A stretch of 64,000 bases of DNA from Tersicoccus sp. Bi-70 (GCF_001968825.1 NZ_MIEU01000016.1:186001-250000); one strand, 5' to 3'. Positions 42,228 through 53,756 are shown, counted from the stretch's first letter. A program made the numbers and translations. The notes: generated from the sequence alone by a model not told the origin.

Positions 42228-44114
42228 ATGACAACGCCGCGCCGGACGACGGAGACGCTGCTCGCGCGCCCGCACCGGCGTCGGCTCTCCTTCACCACCG
42301 AGACGCTGCTGCTCGAGGTCGGCGTCGTGCTGCTCATCGTGGTGATCGGCGGCTCCCTCTTCCTGTGGTCGACGATCGAGCGCAGCTGGGAGGACGCGGA
42401 GCGACAGGCCCTCGGCCTGGCGCGCACCGTCGCCTCCGAGCCGGCCCTGCGGACGCAGGTGGCCGCGATCAGCGCCCAGCAGGGAACCCCGCCGGTCGCG
42501 CAGCTGCGGGCGGGTCCGATCTTCGCGACCGCCGAGGCCGCGCGCACCCGCACCGGCGCGCTCTTCGTCGTCGTCACGGACGAGACGGGCGTCCGCCTGG
42601 CCCACCCGACCGCCGACCGGCTCGGCCAGGTCGTCTCGACCGACCCGTCCGCGGCGCTGCGCGGCGAGGAGGTCACCACCCGGAACACCGGCACCCTCGG
42701 CGCCTCGGCCGGCGCGAAGGTGCCGGTGTACGCGCCGGGGTCCGCCGCGGTCGTCGGGGAGGTGAGCGTCGGCTTCTCCCGCGAGTCGGTGACGGCGGTG
42801 ATCGGGCGCGACGCCGTCGGCATCGTGCTCGGCGCATTCGGTGCCCTCGTCGTCGGCCTGCTGGCGAGCCTGCTGCTGCGCCGCCGCCTGGCCCGCAAGA
42901 CGCTGGGACTGCAGCCCGAGCAGCTCCGCGAACTCGTGCAGGACCAGGTGGCCGTCCTCGAGGGCGTCGACGAGGGCGTCGTCGGGGTGGCACCCGACGG
43001 GCACGTGACCGTCGGCAACGACGCCGCGCTCGAGCTGCTCGGCCTGCCGCACGACGTCGCCGGCCGGCCCTGGGCGTCGCTGCCCCTGCCCGCCGGGCTG
43101 CTGCGGCTCGACACGGGTGGTGCCTCGCCGGCGGTGACCGGGGAGGACCCCGCGATCGTCGTGCACGAGGAGCGGGTGCTGCTGGTGACCGTCCGCGCGG
43201 TGCAGCACGGCGGCCGCGACCTCGGCCGCGTCGTCCTGCTGCGGGACCACACCGACCTGCAGCAGCTGACCCGGCGCCTGGACGCCGTCGAGACCATGTC
43301 CGGGGCCCTGCGCGCGCAACGGCACGAGTTCTCCAACCAGCTGCACACGCTGGCCGGCTACCTCGGGGGCGGCGACGTCGACGGCGCGCGGGCCTATCTC
43401 GCCGAGCTCGCCGGGTCGGGGCCGCTGGTGTTCCCCGCCGAGCAGATCGACCTGCTCGGGGACGCGCACCTGCAGGCGTTCATCGGCGCCAAGAGCGTGC
43501 AGGCCGCCGAGCGGGGCGTGGCGCTGCGGGTCGGCCCCGAGACGCTGGTGCGCGGCACCGTCGCCAGCACCCACGAGGTCACCACGGTGCTCGGCAACCT
43601 GATCGACAACGCCATCAAGGCCGCCGTCGCCGGCGCGTCGACCGACCGGTGGGTGGAGGTGGAAGCGCTCGACGACGCGACGACGCTGCACCTGGTGGTC
43701 GCCGACTCCGGGGACGGCATCCCCGAGGCGGCCCGTGGCGCGGCGCAGGACATCTTCGCCGAGGGCTACAGTACCGACGTCGCCTCTTCCCACCCTCACT
43801 CCGCCGACCCGTCCGGCCCGTCGGACGCCGGACGTGGGTCCTCGTCCGGCCTCGGCCTGGGCAGCGGGTTGGGCCTGGCCCTGAGCCGACGTCTCGGCGG
43901 GGACACCTGGGTCGCCTCCCCGGGCCGGCCCGGCGGCCCCGGCGCCGTCATGTGTGCCCGGCTACCGACGGTGATGGCGGCCGGGGTCGTCGGCGGCGCG
44001 TCCGGCGGCGGCGCGTCCGGGGGCGGCGCGTCCGGCGGCGGTCCCTCGGTCGCCGATCCGTCCGGCCTCGATCCGGCCACCCTCGACCCGGCCACCGAGA
44101 GGAGCCCCCGATGA
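42228..44114 (+). CDS. CitA/DcuS-type sensor histidine kinase
   Basis: A 628-residue membrane kinase. The first helix (TLLLEVGVVLLIVVIGGSLFLW) is followed by an extracellular PAS-like (sCache) domain up to about residue 195, a second helix (VGIVLGAFGALVVGLLASLLL), a cytoplasmic PAS, then the kinase core. The phosphorylated His is in LRAQRHEFSNQLHTLAGYL, the N box in NLIDNAIKAA, G1 in DSGDGIPE and G2 in GSGLGLAL. The order and RHEFSNQLH motif are of the citrate/dicarboxylate-sensing group. The C-terminus runs on into repeated GGGASGGG and a Pro/Asp-rich tail. Stop and next start overlap. Confidence 0.92.
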   Translation: MTTPRRTTETLLARPHRRRLSFTTETLLLEVGVVLLIVVIGGSLFLWSTIERSWEDAERQALGLARTVASEPALRTQVAAISAQQGTPPVAQLRAGPIFATAEAARTRTGALFVVVTDETGVRLAHPTADRLGQVVSTDPSAALRGEEVTTRNTGTLGASAGAKVPVYAPGSAAVVGEVSVGFSRESVTAVIGRDAVGIVLGAFGALVVGLLASLLLRRRLARKTLGLQPEQLRELVQDQVAVLEGVDEGVVGVAPDGHVTVGNDAALELLGLPHDVAGRPWASLPLPAGLLRLDTGGASPAVTGEDPAIVVHEERVLLVTVRAVQHGGRDLGRVVLLRDHTDLQQLTRRLDAVETMSGALRAQRHEFSNQLHTLAGYLGGGDVDGARAYLAELAGSGPLVFPAEQIDLLGDAHLQAFIGAKSVQAAERGVALRVGPETLVRGTVASTHEVTTVLGNLIDNAIKAAVAGASTDRWVEVEALDDATTLHLVVADSGDGIPEAARGAAQDIFAEGYSTDVASSHPHSADPSGPSDAGRGSSSGLGLGSGLGLALSRRLGGDTWVASPGRPGGPGAVMCARLPTVMAAGVVGGASGGGASGGGASGGGPSVADPSGLDPATLDPATERSPR

Positions 44115-44776
44115 CCGCGCGCCCGTTGTCGGTGCTGATCGTCGACGACGACTTCCACGTCGCTCGGCTGCACGCCCGTTATGTCGACTCCGTCGCGGGG
44201 TTCTCGGCACTGCCGCCGGTCGGCTCGGTCGAGCAGGCGCGGGCGGCGGTCGCCCGGCACCGGCCGGACCTGGTGCTGCTGGACGTCTATCTGCCCGACG
44301 GCACCGGGCTGGATCTGCTCGGCACCCTCGACGTCGACACCGTGCTGCTCAGCGCCGCTGCGGAGCCGGCGGCGCTGCGGATGGCGTTCCGGCGCGGGGC
44401 GTTGGCGTACCTGCTCAAGCCGTTCACGGAGGAAGCGCTGTCCCAGCAGCTGCGCGCCTACGCGCGGTACCGGCGGATGCTGGACGCTGCGGGGCCACTG
44501 GATCAAGCCGGCGTGGACCGGGCCCGACGCGCCCTGATCGCGGGCGACTCCGTGCCGACCGGCCGGCCGCGGTCGGCCACGGAGGCGGTGCTGCTCGAGG
44601 CGATGGACCCGGCACTGGCCTACTCGGCGACGGAGCTGGCGGCGTCGGTCGGCGTGTCGCGGGCGACGGCGCAACGGCACCTCTCGTCGCTGGCGGAGGA
44701 TCACGCCGTCACGATCGGCCTGCGCTACGGCTCGACCGGTCGCCCGGAGCACGAGTACCGCCGGGCCGGTGGGTAG
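44111..44776 (+). CDS. CitB/DpiA-type response regulator
   Basis: A 221-residue response regulator. The receiver domain has IVDDDFHVARLH (acidic pocket), the phospho-acceptor Asp in LVLLDVYLPDGTGLDLL, and Lys in LLKPFTEEAL. The C-terminal ~75 residues hold a helix-turn-helix: YSATELAASVGVSRATAQRHLSSLAEDHAV, typical of the DpiA/CitB/DcuR group. It overlaps the kinase gene (ATGA). It should activate the divergent CitMHS gene on sensing citrate or a similar acid. Confidence 0.92.
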   Translation: MTARPLSVLIVDDDFHVARLHARYVDSVAGFSALPPVGSVEQARAAVARHRPDLVLLDVYLPDGTGLDLLGTLDVDTVLLSAAAEPAALRMAFRRGALAYLLKPFTEEALSQQLRAYARYRRMLDAAGPLDQAGVDRARRALIAGDSVPTGRPRSATEAVLLEAMDPALAYSATELAASVGVSRATAQRHLSSLAEDHAVTIGLRYGSTGRPEHEYRRAGG

Positions 44777-44779
44777 GGG

Positions 44780-45148
44780 TCAGTCGTCGGGGGCGGGGTC
44801 GGTGCGTGCGCGTCGCTGGAACCGTCGGACGATCCAGCCGATCGCCAGCCCGGTCACCACCGCCACCACCACCATGAGGACCAAGGACGCCCATTCGTCC
44901 ATCCCCGCTCGCATGAGCAACCGCTGGAACTCGGTCGTGAAGAGGGTGATGGGCAGGAATACGAGCCACTGCAGGGGCGACGCCAACCCCGTGCGCTTGC
45001 CGGCTCTCCTCAGCCGGACGTCCTGTTTCACCGACCGAACGAGAGGAACGGCCAGCACCACCGCGTAGACGATCAATGCGACCAGGAACGCGGAACCGAG
45101 GGGAAAGCGGAACGCCGATATGACCGCGGCGAGCACCGGGACCGCCAC
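44780..45148 (-). CDS. small membrane protein of unknown function
   Basis: At least 122 residues, with three to four hydrophobic stretches: VPVLAAVISAFRFPLGSAFLVALIVYAVVLAVPLV, ASPLQWLVFLPITLF and WASLVLMVVVAVVTGLAIGWIV, then a basic/acidic tail. I do not recognise the family. GTG 45148 is the only usual start codon in the frame after the stop at 45323, yet it lies inside a hydrophobic run, and the codons up to 45322 also read like protein (LFAGQTPIDRRLSLLLLGG). So the true start may be a rarer codon upstream, or the frame may continue from the DUF2945 gene. Not conserved context. Confidence 0.55.
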   Translation of the reverse strand: MAVPVLAAVISAFRFPLGSAFLVALIVYAVVLAVPLVRSVKQDVRLRRAGKRTGLASPLQWLVFLPITLFTTEFQRLLMRAGMDEWASLVLMVVVAVVTGLAIGWIVRRFQRRARTDPAPDD

Positions 45149-45322
45149 AATGCCGCCGAGGAGCAGGAGGGACAGCCGGCGGTCGATCGGCGTCTGACCG
45201 GCGAACAGGTCGTCGATGACGCCCCGGATCCCGCCCCGCGGCGACGGCGGCCGGCGGAAGCTGCCGTCCGGTTGGAGGACACGGTCGTCTCCGTCGTCCG
45301 GTCTCTTGCCCTGCGTCCGTCG

Positions 45323-45538
45323 TCAGTCGGCCTTGTCGAGCGACTCCGGCTTGTGGACGGCGTCCTTGCCGGTCTTGTCGCTCTCGACCAGGTACTGCGG
45401 GTCGTCCTTGTCGGCGCGCACGGTCCGGCCGGCCGCCTCGGTGTCCTCGGTGATCTTCTTCTGCACGGTCCCCTCGACCGTCTGCCCGTGGCTCTGCCAC
45501 TCGACCTTCTCGCCCTTGCGCAGGTTCTTCTCGCTCAT
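45323..45538 (-). CDS. DUF2945 (HVA1-type TUDOR) small protein
   Basis: A 71-residue protein of the DUF2945/hypervirulence-associated TUDOR family: EKNLRKGEKVEWQSHGQTVEGTVQKKITEDTEAAGRTVRADKDDPQYLVESDKTGKDAVHKPESL. The central sequence is the family signature (W-x-S-x-G, then V-x-G-x-V and Y-x-V-x-S). Function is unknown; it is common as a single gene in actinobacteria and proteobacteria. Its TGA stop at 45323 is in frame with the membrane protein that follows. Confidence 0.85.
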   Translation of the reverse strand: MSEKNLRKGEKVEWQSHGQTVEGTVQKKITEDTEAAGRTVRADKDDPQYLVESDKTGKDAVHKPESLDKAD

Positions 45539-45606
45539 CCCGCCACCCTAGCGGCCGATCACTCGATGATCGAGAGATCACCCGGCTGGCGACCCCGACC
45601 GCCACG

Positions 45607-46311
45607 ATGGAGCCGACCCTGCCGTCGGACGTCCTTCACCGCGGCGACGTCCACGACGAGAATGAGCACGACACAGGAGGCAGTGCCAACAAGGTTCTCA
45701 TCGTCGGTGCAGCGGGGAAGACCGGCCGGGCCGCGGTCGCGCGAGCCGTGCAGGCCGGCCACGAGGTCACCGCCCTCGTCCATCGGCAGCCCGACGCCGA
45801 GCTCACGGGCGCGCGCCTGATCGTCGGGGACGCGCGCGATCCGGACACCGTCGATTCCGCGGTCCGGGGGCAGGACGCGGTGATCGACACCATCGGCGCC
45901 GCCGTGCCCTGGCGCCGTTCCACGCTGGAGACCGACGCCGCCGGCGCGCTCATGGCGGCGATGACCCGCCACGGCGTCCGGCGACTGATCGTCACCTCGT
46001 CCGTCGGCGTGGGTGACAGCATGGCGGCCGTCGCGCCGGCCCTCCGCGTGTTCCTGCCGACGTTCCTGCGCGGCGCGATGCGGGACAAGGACGCGATGGA
46101 GGCGGCCGTGCGCGCGAGCGACCTCGACTGGATCATCACCCGGCCTGCCCTGCTGACGAACAAGCAAGCCACCGGCGACATCCGGACCTACCCGGCGGGC
46201 TCCCCCACCCGCACCCGCTCGCTCACCCGCACCGATCTGGCCGACTTCCTCGTCGCCGAGCTCGCGCGGGACGAGCACCTGCACTCGGCGGTCACGGTCG
46301 CCAACGGCTGA
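45607..46311 (+). CDS. NAD(P)H-binding (NmrA/SDR-like) protein
   Basis: A protein of up to 234 residues with one Rossmann fold. The cofactor motif VLIVGAAGKTGRAAVARAVQAGHEV opens the recognised region near residue 30; LIVGDARDPDTVDSAVRGQDAVIDTIGA, RLIVTSSVGVGD and DLDWIITRPALLTN follow, as in atypical SDR/NmrA-like proteins. The start is doubtful. ATG 45607 has no ribosome site and gives a ~28-residue leader. A second ATG at 45662 starts a natural-looking N-terminus (STTQEAVPTR) but in another frame, hinting at a small frameshift before the fold. Function unknown. Confidence 0.72.
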   Translation: MEPTLPSDVLHRGDVHDENEHDTGGSANKVLIVGAAGKTGRAAVARAVQAGHEVTALVHRQPDAELTGARLIVGDARDPDTVDSAVRGQDAVIDTIGAAVPWRRSTLETDAAGALMAAMTRHGVRRLIVTSSVGVGDSMAAVAPALRVFLPTFLRGAMRDKDAMEAAVRASDLDWIITRPALLTNKQATGDIRTYPAGSPTRTRSLTRTDLADFLVAELARDEHLHSAVTVANG

Positions 46312-46336
46312 CCCGTCCCGGGCGTCACGCGACGCC

Positions 46337-46399
46337 ATCGGGACCGTTGTTGCCATCGCGCCGCGTTGAACCCGCCCCAACGGCACCAACGGTCCCAAT
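46337..46399. repeat. palindromic intergenic element, copy 3
   Basis: Arms ATCGGGACCGTTGTTGCC (46337-46354) and ggcaccaacggtcccaat (46382-46399), two mismatches, loop of 27 bases. The loop and left arm are almost identical to copy 4, and the arm core (gggaccgtt) matches copies 1 and 2. It lies 26 bases past the upstream stop codon. Confidence 0.85.
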
Positions 46400-46524
46400 C
46401 ACCGGCCGGCCCGGTCGACGCCGACAGGACGCCGTCGTCCCGTCCGCCGCGATCCAGCGGTAACCAGCCACTGACGTCGTCGATGCGGCGGTGGCCGGAT
46501 CCCCGCGCGGCGCCGTCCGACGCC

Positions 46525-46587
46525 ATCGGGACCGTTGTTGCCATCGCGCCGCGTTGAACCCGCGCCAACGGCAACAACGGTCCCGAT
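46525..46587. repeat. palindromic intergenic element, copy 4
   Basis: An exact 18-bp inverted repeat, ATCGGGACCGTTGTTGCC at 46525-46542 and its complement at 46570-46587, with a 27-base loop. It lies 29 bases beyond the stop of the leftward amidotransferase gene. Copies 3 and 4 are in the same orientation, one near each convergent gene end, as expected of terminators. Confidence 0.88.
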
Positions 46588-46615
46588 CGTGAGCAGACCA
46601 CCCGACGCACCGGCG

Positions 46616-47359
46616 TCAGTTCGACGGCATCCCAGCGGCTTCGACGCAGCGACTCGCGAACCCGGCGAACACCGGCGCGAAGGCGGCGACGATGGACGGG
46701 TGCTCCGCGGCGAAGGCGGTACGCAGCACAGCGGCCGCGTCGTCGCCCGAGGCGTCGTCGTCCACCAGATCGGCCCGCATCTCCGGCTCCTCCAGCCAGC
46801 GGTCGAGCATCGCCGGGGTGAGCTCGGGGTGGAACTGCAGTCCGAGGGCGGACCCGACGGCGAGCGCCTGCACCGGGCAGCCCGCGGAGGCTCCGAGGAC
46901 GACGGCGCCGGCGGGCGCGTCGACGTTGTCCCCGTGCCAGTGCAGCACCCGCGTCTCCCCCATCGGCAGCCCGAGCTCGGGCCGCGCATCGGCGCCGGTG
47001 AACCGCACCGGGGCGAGGCCCACCTCGTGGGTCGCCCCGGCGTGCAGGTCTGCGCCGAGAGCGGTGGCGATGATCTGGTGTCCCAGGCACACGCCGAGCA
47101 CGGGCAGTCCCGTGGCGACGGCCACCCGGACCAGGTCGGCCTCGCGCGCGAGACCCGGGTGCGCGGCGTGGTCGGTGGCACGCATGGGCCCGCCCATCAG
47201 CACCACGCCCGCGAGGTCGGCGACCACGGGCACCGCGTCCGCGGGGTGGTCGACGAGGTTGAGGAAGGTCAGCGACAGTCCGGCGTCGACGAGGGCGTCA
47301 CCGATCAGCCCGGGACCCTCCCAGGCGTTGTGCTGCAGGACCAGGACCGGCGCCGTCAT
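46616..47359 (-). CDS. class I glutamine amidotransferase-like protein
   Basis: A 247-residue GATase1 protein. The nucleophile is Cys91 in VLGVCLGHQIIA, and the His-Glu pair is His177/Glu179 in LGLQFHPELTP. The N-terminal LVLQHNAWEGPGLIGDAL and the LHWHGDNVDAPAGAVVLG segment are typical of the free-standing GMP-synthase-like amidotransferases that act on small molecules. There is no synthetase partner nearby. It overlaps the DUF2087 gene as ATGA, so the two are co-translated. Confidence 0.9.
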   Translation of the reverse strand: MTAPVLVLQHNAWEGPGLIGDALVDAGLSLTFLNLVDHPADAVPVVADLAGVVLMGGPMRATDHAAHPGLAREADLVRVAVATGLPVLGVCLGHQIIATALGADLHAGATHEVGLAPVRFTGADARPELGLPMGETRVLHWHGDNVDAPAGAVVLGASAGCPVQALAVGSALGLQFHPELTPAMLDRWLEEPEMRADLVDDDASGDDAAAVLRTAFAAEHPSIVAAFAPVFAGFASRCVEAAGMPSN

Positions 47360-47847
47360 GCGCTGCGCCAGTACAGGCTGCCGTCGGTCTCCCGGGTGAG
47401 GAACCCGAAGTCGACGAGCGCGCGTCGCAGGGTCGGGACGTCCCTCGTGACGGTGGCGAGCAGACGGTTGACCTCGGCCTCGGTCAGCACGTCCTCGACG
47501 CCGAAGAGCCGGATCGCCAGGTGGCCGAGCAGTTCGTCCCGGTCCTCCGTGCGACGAGGCACGGTGGTGATGCGCCCCTCGTGGAAGAACCGGTCGACGC
47601 CGGTCGGCTGCGGGATGGCGGCCGCGGCGAGGGCAGCAGCGAAGACGGAGCCGTCGACGACAGTCGCACCGTCGGGACCGGTCGCGAGCAGACCGGCGCC
47701 GGTCAGCTTGCGCGTCTCCCGGTTGTCGAGCCGGTCCACCCCGTGCACGACGGCCAGGCCGTAGGCCAGGCGCAGCTTGTCATTGGCCAGGGCGGCGAAC
47801 ACCCGTTGCCAGGGCACGGGTGTCGCGTTGTCGTCGGACGCGGTCAT
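47356..47847 (-). CDS. DUF2087-domain protein
   Basis: A 163-residue protein. The C-terminal ~75 residues (DRFFHEGRITTVPRRTEDRDELLGHLAIRLFGVEDVLTEAEVN, then LRRALVDFGFLTRETDGSLYWR) are the DUF2087 domain, a small helical fold often fused to HTH regulators. The N-terminal half (WQRVFAALANDKLRLAYGLAVVHG, RETRKLTGAGLLA) resembles a winged-helix, ArsR-like segment, so it is probably a regulator. It is the first gene of a pair with the amidotransferase. Confidence 0.8.
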   Translation of the reverse strand: MTASDDNATPVPWQRVFAALANDKLRLAYGLAVVHGVDRLDNRETRKLTGAGLLATGPDGATVVDGSVFAAALAAAAIPQPTGVDRFFHEGRITTVPRRTEDRDELLGHLAIRLFGVEDVLTEAEVNRLLATVTRDVPTLRRALVDFGFLTRETDGSLYWRSA

Positions 47848-47999
47848 GGCGCCATGCTAACGGCGGGGCCGGGCGCACCAGGCCTCCGGCGACGACGGGA
47901 GGCGTAGATTCGCGATCTCGGCGGAACACGGCGAGCGTCCTGCCTCGGCCGGATCCGCGGGGACAGGACGGCCGGGCCCGATCAGTCGAGGAGGCACCG

Positions 48000-48593
48000 A
48001 TGGCGATCACCGATGCGGATCAGCGGATTCCCGCCGTCCTGCGCACCAGCGAGTTCGTCCTGCGCCCGATCACCGCCGACGACGCCGCCCGGGACCACGA
48101 TGCCGTCCTGGAGACGCGGGACGACCTGCGGCGGTGGGAACAGTCGACCTGGCCGGCGGACGACTTCACGGTGGAGGCGAACCGGCAGGATCTCGAGGAC
48201 CTCGCGCGCCGGCACGCCGAGCGTCGCGCCTTCACCTACACCGTGGTCGATCCCGAGGACGTCACGTGCCTCGGCTGCGTCTACGTCTTCCCGACGACCG
48301 CCACCTTCCTCGCGAGATCGACCGTGACCGCCGTCGACGAGGCCGTCTGGGACGAGATGGACGCGGTGGTCTACTTCTGGGTCCGCCGGTCCCGGGTTCG
48401 GACGCACCTCGACGCACGGCTGCTCACGTCGCTCCGGGCCTGGTTCACCGACGACTGGCGACTGTCGCACACCGTGTTCGTGATCAGTGAGCGGTTCGAC
48501 CAGCAGATGGCCCTGCTCGAGAGCACCGACCTGCGGCCGCTGTTCGAGATCGCCGAGCCGGGCAAGGCCGGCCGGTACATCGCGTTCGGCTGA
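48000..48593 (+). CDS. GNAT-like N-acetyltransferase
   Basis: A 197-residue protein whose opening RTSEFVLRPITADDAARDHDAVLETRDDLRRW matches the RimJ/RimL-like GNAT start, followed by FTYTVVDPEDVTCLGCVYVFP, the strand pair that precedes the acetyl-CoA site. The usual Q/R-x-x-G-x-G/A motif is poorly preserved (RSRVRTHLDARLLTSLRAW), so the enzyme may be divergent. GAGGAGG lies five bases before the ATG at 48000. Three bases separate its stop from the stop of the inositol-phosphatase-like gene on the other strand. Confidence 0.75.
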   Translation: MAITDADQRIPAVLRTSEFVLRPITADDAARDHDAVLETRDDLRRWEQSTWPADDFTVEANRQDLEDLARRHAERRAFTYTVVDPEDVTCLGCVYVFPTTATFLARSTVTAVDEAVWDEMDAVVYFWVRRSRVRTHLDARLLTSLRAWFTDDWRLSHTVFVISERFDQQMALLESTDLRPLFEIAEPGKAGRYIAFG

Positions 48594-48596
48594 GCC

Positions 48597-49480
48597 TCAG
48601 GCCAGATCGAGGTCGAGGCGCTGGGCCTCGTGCCGGCTCGTGGCCGCGGTGATGCCCTCCTCGCGCCACTGGTCGTCAGGGTCGGCGAGCGCCGTGGACG
48701 CGGTGGGACGGTGCACCCAGCATCCGGCCTCCTGCGCGATGAGGGCACCGGCGGCCCAGTCGTGCTCGTGCAGGCCGCTCTCCCGGAACGCGTCGAGCGT
48801 GCCGTCCGCCACGAGGCACAGGTCCAGGGCCGCCGACCCGAGCCTCCGGACGTCGGCGAAGGCGCTCATCAGCCCCTCGAGCTCGTTGAACTGGCGGGCC
48901 CGGGAGGTGCCGTCGTACGAGAAGCCGGTGGCGAGCAGCCGGCCGGGCCGTTCCGGGTCGGGGCCGGAGAGCCGGCGCGGCGCGTCCGCGTCCCCGGTGA
49001 GCTGCCGTCGCCAGGCACCTCGCCCGGCCGCGGCCCAGTACTCCACGCCGAGCGCCGGGGCAGTCACGACGCCGGCGAGCCACTGGCCGTCAGCGCCGAT
49101 CACGGCCACGGACGTCGCCCAGTAGACGATGCCGCGGATGAAGTTGGTCGTCCCGTCCAGGGGGTCGACGGACCAGCGCAGTCCCGTCCCGCCCGAACCT
49201 GACCCGTCCGACTCGCTGGTGCCGAGTTCCTCACCGCTGACGGCGTCGTCCGGCCGCTCGGCGGCCAGCACGGACCGCACCGCCCGCTTGGCGGCCAGGT
49301 CGTAGGACGTCACCCAGTCCGAGTCGGAGGACTTGGTGGTCGCGTCCATCCGTCGCTCGTCCGTGTCTGCAGAACCGGCGCCGGCGAGCACGGCGGCACC
49401 GGCCGCGGCGGCCCGTCGTGCCGTCGCCAGCAGTGCGTCGAGGTCGACGAGCTCACGATCGGGAGAACCGCTCACGCTCA

Positions 49481-49481
<1 letters not shown>
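48597..49481 (-). CDS. inositol monophosphatase family protein
   Basis: A 294-residue Mg-dependent phosphatase-type protein. Metal ligands are in GEELG (residues 83-87) and WSVDPLDGTTNF (Asp106, Asp109). The second family motif is HDWAAGALIAQEAG near the C-terminus. Relatives hydrolyse inositol-1-phosphate, histidinol phosphate or PAP. An acidic/Ser/Gly insert (ESDGSGSGGTG) follows the first metal motif. The ATG shares its A with the ligA stop (TGATG), so it is translated with ligA. Confidence 0.88.
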
Positions 49482-52589
<3,108 letters not shown>

Positions 52590-52651
52590 GGTGGTGTTTC
52601 CTCTCGTCACACGGACACGGTCGGTGGTTTCACCCTACGGGGCGGGCGGGG

Positions 52652-53155
52652 TCACGCGAGCGGTCCGTGTTCCCAGCGTTCCTCGGCACCACCCACCGGG
52701 CTCGTGCGCTCGTACCGCTGCACGAACGACACGACGTCGGCGACGTCGGTCTTCGGCAGCGTTCCCTCGACGACGTCGTACGGGTCGCCGTCGATACCCG
52801 GCTGGTCCTGAGCATGGTGCGCCCATGCGTCCCGGGCGTTCGCGAACCCCACTTGCCATCGCTGGTCGTCCGGCTCGCCGTCGATGATGACACGACACCG
52901 ACTCCACGTTCCCTCCACCTGGACGATGACGACGTCACTGACCTCGCCGGCGTCAACACTGAGCTTGTTCCGGAAGCGAGGCGACGACTCCCCACCGAGT
53001 TGCGCGGACTTCCACGGTGGCGGCATGGCCTCATCGCCCCATCGGAGCAGCAGGAGCCGTCCTCCGTCAGGCACCGCCCCGAGCAACGCGTGGCGTTCTC
53101 CCCGCCAGGTGCCATAGGCGCCCGTCAGAAGGCGCCCGTCCCTTGTCGTCCTCAT
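52652..53155 (-). CDS. immunity-like paralogue (array member 4)
   Basis: A 167-residue protein, one of four tandem relatives. Shared blocks are an N-terminal GRLLTGAYGTWRGERHAL, a middle EVSDVVIVQVEGTWSRCRVIIDGE, then WQVGFANARDAWAHHAQDQPGIDGDPYDVVEGTLP, and a C-terminal FVQRYE...EERWEHGPLA. No known domain is recognised. Tandem, diverged small genes downstream of a polymorphic-toxin-like gene usually encode immunity proteins, some for alleles no longer present; that role is inferred here. Confidence 0.7.
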   Translation of the reverse strand: MRTTRDGRLLTGAYGTWRGERHALLGAVPDGGRLLLLRWGDEAMPPPWKSAQLGGESSPRFRNKLSVDAGEVSDVVIVQVEGTWSRCRVIIDGEPDDQRWQVGFANARDAWAHHAQDQPGIDGDPYDVVEGTLPKTDVADVVSFVQRYERTSPVGGAEERWEHGPLA

Positions 53156-53212
53156 CGATCTCTCATTCCGCAGACGTGCACCCGCACCGGCCTTCGGGTG
53201 GCCCTGCCTCGT

Positions 53213-53722
53213 TCAGCCGAGCGGACCGTACTCCCATCGCTGCTGTGCAGATCCGGAGATTCTCCCGGTCGCGTCGTAGTCCACGACGGTCGAGATCGGC
53301 CCCGAGACATCGGACTTGGGCAACCATCCGGCGATCCGACCGCGTGGGTCGCCCGAGATGCCGTCGTTCGCCAGCGCGCCGGAGGCGGCGGCCCGCTCGC
53401 CGTCGAAGAATTCGACGTCCCACCGCGTACGGTCCGGTGACTCGTCGTGGATCAACAGGTCGCAGTCGTTCCACGCGGCGCGCACCGTGATGCTGACGAC
53501 GCCGTGCACGTTCTCGGCCGGCACCGCAGCGAAATTGCGGTACCAGGCGGGAGCCCGGCCCCTCACCTCGCGGGCGGACCACGGGTGCTCGAGGGGTTCG
53601 TCAGTGTCGTGGACGAGGACGAGTTCGCCTCTAAACGGCTCAGGATTGCTCAACGGATATCTCCGGTCCTGCCAGATCCCGTAGTACCCCGTCAGCAGGC
53701 GACCCTCGGCGTCCAAACTCAC
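53213..53722 (-). CDS. immunity-like paralogue (array member 3)
   Basis: A 169-residue relative of the others, with GRLLTGYYGIWQDRRYPL at the N-terminus, VHGVVSITVRAAWNDCDLLIHDE in the middle, RWDVEFFDGERAAASGAL, and the ending QQRWEYGPLG. GTG 53722 is chosen because it puts the RLLTG motif at the same distance from the start as in its paralogues; an upstream ATG at 53761 lies beside the 7-bp repeat tract. It is the most diverged of the intact copies. Role inferred from context only. Confidence 0.7.
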   Translation of the reverse strand: MSLDAEGRLLTGYYGIWQDRRYPLSNPEPFRGELVLVHDTDEPLEHPWSAREVRGRAPAWYRNFAAVPAENVHGVVSITVRAAWNDCDLLIHDESPDRTRWDVEFFDGERAAASGALANDGISGDPRGRIAGWLPKSDVSGPISTVVDYDATGRISGSAQQRWEYGPLG

Positions 53723-53756
53723 CGACGCCAAGCTACCCGACAAGCCACAGTCATCT

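Larger units (their letters stand above)
46312..46615. other. non-coding region with two palindromic elements
   Basis: 304 bases between the convergent NAD(P)H-binding gene and the amidotransferase gene. Apart from the two repeat copies listed separately, the sequence between them (about 46400-46520) shows no gene. Confidence 0.6.
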
